Below are positions 60,336-63,771 of a stretch of DNA of 63,771 nucleotides, in pieces. Location of the stretch: assembly GCA_002402905.1 (NCBI GenBank), contig DHGT01000019.1, positions 36,651 to 100,421 on the forward strand. The letters are read 5' to 3'. The position numbers were made by a program, and so were the translations under genes. Numbering within the stretch: position 1 is the first letter of the stretch; the number at the start of each line of letters is the position of its first letter. The DNA comes from Desulfatitalea sp. UBA4791. Lineage in GTDB: Bacteria; Desulfobacterota; Desulfobacteria; Desulfobacterales; Desulfosarcinaceae. Below the pieces are notes generated by a model. The model saw only the letters and a list, made by a program, of their open reading frames with translations, was not told the DNA's origin and did not search any database.

Positions 60336-61700
60336 TTAAAAAAGGGCTTCCAGGGCGCGTTCCACCGTGTCCACCCCGATCAGTTCGATCTGGTCCGGCA
60401 CCGCCACGCGCTTCAGGCTGCCCTTGGGCGCCAGGCAGCGGTGAAATCCCATTTTTTGGGCTTCGGAGAGCCGGGCGGCCATGTTGCCGATGGCGCGCAC
60501 CTCGCCGGCCAGGCCCACTTCGCCGAGGACCAGGGTCTCGCCGGTCACCGGCTTGTCCAGGAAGCTCGAGGCAATGGCCGCCAGCACGGCGAGATCAACG
60601 GACGGCTCGTCGATCTTCACGCCGCCGGCCACATTCATGAAGATGTCGTGCCCGAACAAGTGCATGCCCAGCTTTTTTTCCATTACCGCCACCAGCAGGG
60701 CCACCCGTTGCGGGTCCAGGCCCAGCACCGTGCGCCGGGCGGTGCCCAGGTTGGTGCTGCTGGCCAGGGCCTGCAGTTCCACCAGGATGGGCCGCGTGCC
60801 CTCCATGGTGGCCGTCACCACCGAACCGGCGGCATTGTCTGGCCGTTCGGAGAGAAATACGGCGGACGGATTGGGCACTTCGATCAATCCACCGGCTTGC
60901 ATTTCGAACACGCCGATTTCGTTTGTGGAGCCAAAGCGGTTCTTTACGGCGCGCAGGATGCGGAACACGTGGTTGCGGTCGCCTTCGAAGTAGAGCACCG
61001 TGTCCACCATGTGCTCGAGCAGCTTGGGACCGGCGATGGCGCCATCCTTGGTCACATGCCCCACCAGCAGGGTGGGGATGCCGCTCTTCTTGGCGTTGAG
61101 CATCAACCGCATGGCCGAGTCGCGCACCTGGCTGACGCTGCCCGGCGCCGAGGCGAGGTCGCTGCTGTACATGGTCTGGATGGAATCGATCACCAGCACG
61201 TCGGGCCGGTGGGTCTCGACCATCTTCAAGATGGCGTCCAGATCGATCTCCGACACGACCAGCAGGCGTGGCGCGCCGGTCCCCAGCCTGCGGCTGCGCA
61301 GACGCAGCTGCTGCACCGACTCCTCGCCCGACACATAGAGCACCTTGCTCGTGCCGGCCGCCATGCCGTGCAGGGCCTGGAGCATCAACGTGGATTTGCC
61401 GATGCCCGGGTCCCCGCCGATGAGCACCAGAGATCCGGCCACCAGGCCGCCGCCCAGCACCCGGTCCAATTCGCCGATGCGGGTGGAGAGGCGCGCCTGG
61501 TCTTCGACATCCACTTCGTCGATGGGTACGGGCGCAGGCGCTTTGAGCGCCGAGGAAATGCCGCGCAAGGGGCCGCCGCGCGCTTTGTCGGCGACCTTTT
61601 CTTCGGCAAAGCTGTCCCACTGGCCGCAATCCGGGCATTTGCCCAGCCATTTGGGCGACTGATAGCCGCATGCCTGGCAGCTGTAAATCGTCTTCGCCAT
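60336..61700 (-). CDS. radA: DNA repair protein RadA
   Basis: The 454-residue protein helps process recombination intermediates. It has the N-terminal zinc finger CQACGYQSPKWLGKCPDC, a RecA-type ATPase (GGDPGIGKSTLMLQ Walker A), the RadA-specific KNRFGSTNEIGVFEM and a C-terminal Lon-like domain (FMNVAGGVKIDEPSVDLAV). The ATG at 61700 starts MAKTIYSCQAC; the frame reaches 61721. Confidence 0.96.
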   Translation of the reverse strand: MAKTIYSCQACGYQSPKWLGKCPDCGQWDSFAEEKVADKARGGPLRGISSALKAPAPVPIDEVDVEDQARLSTRIGELDRVLGGGLVAGSLVLIGGDPGIGKSTLMLQALHGMAAGTSKVLYVSGEESVQQLRLRSRRLGTGAPRLLVVSEIDLDAILKMVETHRPDVLVIDSIQTMYSSDLASAPGSVSQVRDSAMRLMLNAKKSGIPTLLVGHVTKDGAIAGPKLLEHMVDTVLYFEGDRNHVFRILRAVKNRFGSTNEIGVFEMQAGGLIEVPNPSAVFLSERPDNAAGSVVTATMEGTRPILVELQALASSTNLGTARRTVLGLDPQRVALLVAVMEKKLGMHLFGHDIFMNVAGGVKIDEPSVDLAVLAAIASSFLDKPVTGETLVLGEVGLAGEVRAIGNMAARLSEAQKMGFHRCLAPKGSLKRVAVPDQIELIGVDTVERALEALF

Positions 61701-61883
61701 CGGTTTCACCACTGTCGCCATTCCGGCCGCCGCCTGGTCTTCAGACCGTCGATTTCTTCAAGGAATCCAACCATTACCAATTGACAGCCCGCACCATAGC
61801 ATGTCATGGTGGCCCTATCAAGCACGGCCGCAGGGTCGCAGCCGCGCGAACCAAGACTTCCGGTGAGCCCAACAGGACTTTTC

Positions 61884-62777
61884 ATGCATCGAGCAGGTTC
61901 ATTCCTTGAATGCTGGATCAGGGCCTGGATCGTCCCAATTTCCATTATTCTGGGGCTCCTGGTCGCCATACCGTCGTCTGACGCCGAGGACGGGACCGCC
62001 TCGTTTTTTGACGCGCTGCAAAAGCGTCTTGTCGCCGACGGGTTCGACGCGGGGCGCATCCGGCAGCTTTACAGCAACGAGGCGGTCGTGTTCGAAGCCC
62101 AGAGCGTGGCCGCCTATTTCCAGCACAACGAGGCCAAACTGGACTACGGCAAGATGACCCATCACAGCTGGATCGACGAAGCCCGCGTTTACATGGCCAC
62201 GCACGCCGACATCCTGACCACGGCCCGGCAGAAGTTCGGTGTGGATCCCAAGGTGATCACGGCCATCATCCTGGTCGAGACCAAGTTCGGCCGCTACCTG
62301 GGCAAACGCTCGATCCTCAACACCCTGTCCACCATGGCGGCCCTGACCGAACCGGGTCCCAAGGAATATCTCTACCAGCAATTGAATCAAAAGACCCGAT
62401 TCCGCCGCGACGATTACGACAAGAAGGCGGACAGCAAATCCGACTGGGCCTATAAGGAGCTCAAAGCCTTTCTGACCTACACCGACCTGCACCGGGTCGA
62501 TCCCGTGTCCGTGGTCGGATCGTACGCCGGCGCCCTGGGCATTGCCCAGTTCATGCCCAGCAACATCCTCGCCTACGGGCAGGACGGCGATGGCGATGGC
62601 CGGATCGATCTCTTCGTGGATGCCGACGCCATCTTCAGCATCGCTAGCTACCTGCAAAACTACGGCTGGAAACCCGGCATCGACCGAGACCAGGCCTTCA
62701 AGGTCGTCTACCACTATAATCACAGCAAGTACTATGTGAACACCATCCTGGAAATCACCGGTCTGCTGGAAGGATAG
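61884..62777 (+). CDS. Lytic murein transglycosylase, MltB/SLT_2 type
   Basis: The 297-residue secreted enzyme cuts peptidoglycan. A signal or anchor segment (WIVPISIILGLLVAIP) precedes a helical domain. The catalytic Glu is in ILVETKFGRYLG, and SYAGALGIAQFMPSN, DGDGDGRIDLF and VYHYNHSKYYV are family signatures. I use the ATG at 61884 after AGGA. No lipobox Cys is seen at the cleavage site. It is divergent from radA. Confidence 0.9.
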   Translation: MHRAGSFLECWIRAWIVPISIILGLLVAIPSSDAEDGTASFFDALQKRLVADGFDAGRIRQLYSNEAVVFEAQSVAAYFQHNEAKLDYGKMTHHSWIDEARVYMATHADILTTARQKFGVDPKVITAIILVETKFGRYLGKRSILNTLSTMAALTEPGPKEYLYQQLNQKTRFRRDDYDKKADSKSDWAYKELKAFLTYTDLHRVDPVSVVGSYAGALGIAQFMPSNILAYGQDGDGDGRIDLFVDADAIFSIASYLQNYGWKPGIDRDQAFKVVYHYNHSKYYVNTILEITGLLEG

Positions 62778-62784
62778 AACGAAC

Positions 62785-62988
62785 ATGAACGCAGCGGAAT
62801 GGATCGTCCTGGGTGGCATCGCTTTTTACCTGCTCACCATCTGGGCCGTCATCGACATCTCCAAAAAAGACTTCGGCGGCATCGAAAAAAAGGCCGCCTG
62901 GGCCTTCGTCACCCTGGTCCCCTTTATCGGCCCGATCGTCTATTTCAGCGTCGGCATCCGCAAGGGGGTCAAAAAGAGCGCTCCATGA
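62785..62988 (+). CDS. PLDc_N domain small membrane protein
   Basis: The 67-residue protein has two membrane helices separated by DISKKDFGGIEKKAAW and the VPFIGPIVYFSVG segment, typical of the phospholipase D nuclease N-terminal family. It follows the transglycosylase gene after 7 bases. Function unknown. Confidence 0.8.
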   Translation: MNAAEWIVLGGIAFYLLTIWAVIDISKKDFGGIEKKAAWAFVTLVPFIGPIVYFSVGIRKGVKKSAP

Positions 62989-63064
62989 GGGTTGCGATCA
63001 ATCCATCCGGGCTTCTCGAGGAGATCACCGGTCGCCGGCAACCGTGCCGCGCCGCCAATTTTGG

Positions 63065-63091
63065 TTGACAAACACGCGGCCATTCTATATG
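63065..63091 (+). promoter_or_regulatory. Candidate promoter of the tRNA gene
   Basis: TTGACA (63065-63070) is followed after 15 bases by TATATG (63086-63091). It lies 24 bases before the mature tRNA, a suitable distance for a tRNA gene. Confidence 0.5.
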
Positions 63092-63114
63092 CCACGCACT
63101 ACCTTTACCGATGT

Positions 63115-63189
63115 GGTCCCATCGTCTAGCGGTTAGGACACTGGCCTCTCACGCCAGTAACAGGGGTTCGAATCCCCTTGGGATCACCA
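63115..63189 (+). tRNA. tRNA-Glu, anticodon CTC
   Basis: The 75-base tRNA has acceptor GGTCCCA/TGGGATC (one G-T pair), D-arm with TAGCGGTTAGGA, anticodon arm CTGGC-CTCTCAC-GCCAG (anticodon CTC, reads GAG), T-arm AGGGG-TTCGAAT-CCCCT, discriminator A and an encoded CCA end. All arms pair properly. Confidence 0.97.
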
Positions 63190-63198
63190 AAAGAATTC

Positions 63199-63231
63199 AA
63201 GGGCTTAGAGATCGATCTCTAAGCCCTTTTT
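63199..63231 (+). terminator. Terminator of the tRNA gene
   Basis: A perfect 30-base palindrome (63199-63228, AAGGGCTTAGAGATC and its complement) is followed by T residues, ten bases after the tRNA. It would also stop transcription from the right. Confidence 0.92.
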
Positions 63232-63290
63232 ATTACCCAACACCCAAACGATCTATCAGGGTAACCGCAAGTGAGTAGCGATTCCCATTT

Positions 63291-63449
63291 TCAGATCATC
63301 CGTTTCACCACCCAATAAACGGCGTACCCGACGCCCAGGCCAAGGGGCAACATGATTCACGGCCGGCACAAAGGCGTTTCCCTGAATTTCCAGGCATAGA
63401 CGCCGACTGCGAGAATGCCGGATATGATGCCGATGATTTTGGGGAGCAT
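63291..63449 (-). CDS. Possible small selenoprotein or interrupted two-helix membrane peptide
   Basis: On the minus strand a frame starts MLPKIIGIISGILAVG (one hydrophobic helix), continues to KFRETPLCRP, meets TGA at 63357-63359, and in the same frame goes on with IMLPLGLGVGYAVYWVVKRMI, a second helix, to a final TGA. Both parts look coding. If the TGA is read as selenocysteine, the product is 52 residues with a C-x-x-U motif between two membrane helices. A GGCGT/ACGCC stem with a CGGGT loop lies 22 bases after the TGA. Otherwise it is a nonsense-mutated gene or two peptides. AAGGA precedes the ATG by 10 bases. Confidence 0.4.
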
Positions 63450-63472
63450 CCGATCATTTCCTTATCTGATGA

Positions 63473-63739
63473 TCAATTTGCACTCAATCGTTCCAATGCA
63501 CCTATCTTGTCGGCCGCCGAGGTCCTTTTCAGGCGATATTCCAATTTCAATGCCGCGTTCTTTGTCATTTCGGAACTGACACCGACCAATTGTAGAGGCA
63601 AACGGGATCTTGTGTACTTGGCGCCCTTGCCTGAGTTATGCTTCAATAATCGCTTTTCCAGGTTGTTTGTAATGCCGCAGTATAGAGAATCATCCACACA
63701 CCGAAGCAAATACACCACCCAATTATCAGCGCCCATCAT
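63473..63739 (-). CDS. GIY-YIG nuclease-family protein (UPF0213/YhbQ type)
   Basis: The 88-residue single-domain protein has the GIY-YIG-like WVVYLLRC...LYCGITNNLEKRLLKHNSGKGAKYTR, with the conserved Tyr and Arg, and a Glu in ALKLEYRLKR. Such small proteins are thought to act in DNA repair or metabolism. It is complete, with its start at 63739 or the next ATG. Confidence 0.88.
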   Translation of the reverse strand: MMGADNWVVYLLRCVDDSLYCGITNNLEKRLLKHNSGKGAKYTRSRLPLQLVGVSSEMTKNAALKLEYRLKRTSAADKIGALERLSAN

Positions 63740-63771
63740 TCATCTAATTCTAAGTTGCATTCATATGGATA

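Overview
The window looks like chromosomal core DNA of a strictly anaerobic, Gram-negative member of the Desulfobacterota, most likely near the Desulfobacteraceae/Desulfosarcinaceae. This is an inference from gene content: a B12-dependent ribonucleotide reductase, electron-transfer-flavoprotein and acyl-CoA dehydrogenase genes, FdhD, a LysR regulator of the type linked to selenium metabolism, LpxC and LolA (outer membrane), a lone FO cluster split from F1, and many two-component proteins. No phage, insertion sequence, CRISPR array or rRNA operon was seen. There is one tRNA, Glu(CTC).

Layout. 1-1485: methyl cycle (ahcY 5' end, metK). 1824-10298, minus strand: a signalling and ion-transport cluster with two cytidylate-kinase-like proteins, a tandem universal stress protein, a lone receiver, two large histidine kinases and a NhaD/CitMHS-type sodium-proton antiporter. 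10807-15346, plus strand: an FO-only ATP synthase operon (atpZ, atpI, a, a fused four-hairpin c, an ordinary c, b', b), followed by a third cytidylate-kinase-like gene. 15400-25075, minus strand: nrdJ, a LysR regulator, coaD, rsmD, an NtrY/NtrX-like pair, a DUF4390 protein and lpxC. 25579-30001: comM, HU, recX, a zinc-ribbon protein and an HsdR-N-like protein. 30001-34259, minus strand: rplU-rpmA-obgE-nadD-rsfS-gpmI. 34506-36343: fdhD and a tRNA-dihydrouridine synthase. 36399-40353, minus strand: an acyl-CoA dehydrogenase, etfB and an etfA fused to an HTH-cupin regulator. 40443-44003 holds palindromic repeat elements between an unknown secreted protein, CheY, a YkgJ-type protein and a zinc-ribbon thioredoxin. 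44044-52849, plus strand: hybrid kinase and HPt, lolA, nadA, thiM, plsC, SIMPL, YchJ and CheX. 52857-61700, minus strand: radA-rlmE-yebC-gltB-gltD. 61884-63739: a lytic transglycosylase, a PLDc_N peptide, the tRNA, a possible tiny selenoprotein and a GIY-YIG protein.

The two strongest unusual signals are as follows. (1) The fused c subunit has four hairpins. The outer two keep a two-carboxylate, sodium-type ion site and the inner two have lost it; it lies beside a normal c subunit and close to a sodium-proton antiporter. (2) A full-length EtfA is continuous in frame with an XRE helix-turn-helix and a cupin, which could join an electron carrier to a transcription regulator. Further points are a histidine kinase with a Rossmann-like N-terminus, three cytidylate-kinase-like paralogs around the antiporter and FO genes, alternative hairpins in the nrdJ leader, modular inverted repeats, and an in-frame UGA in a C-x-x-U context near the right end. 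All start sites, domain borders and functions were read by eye, without database searches.
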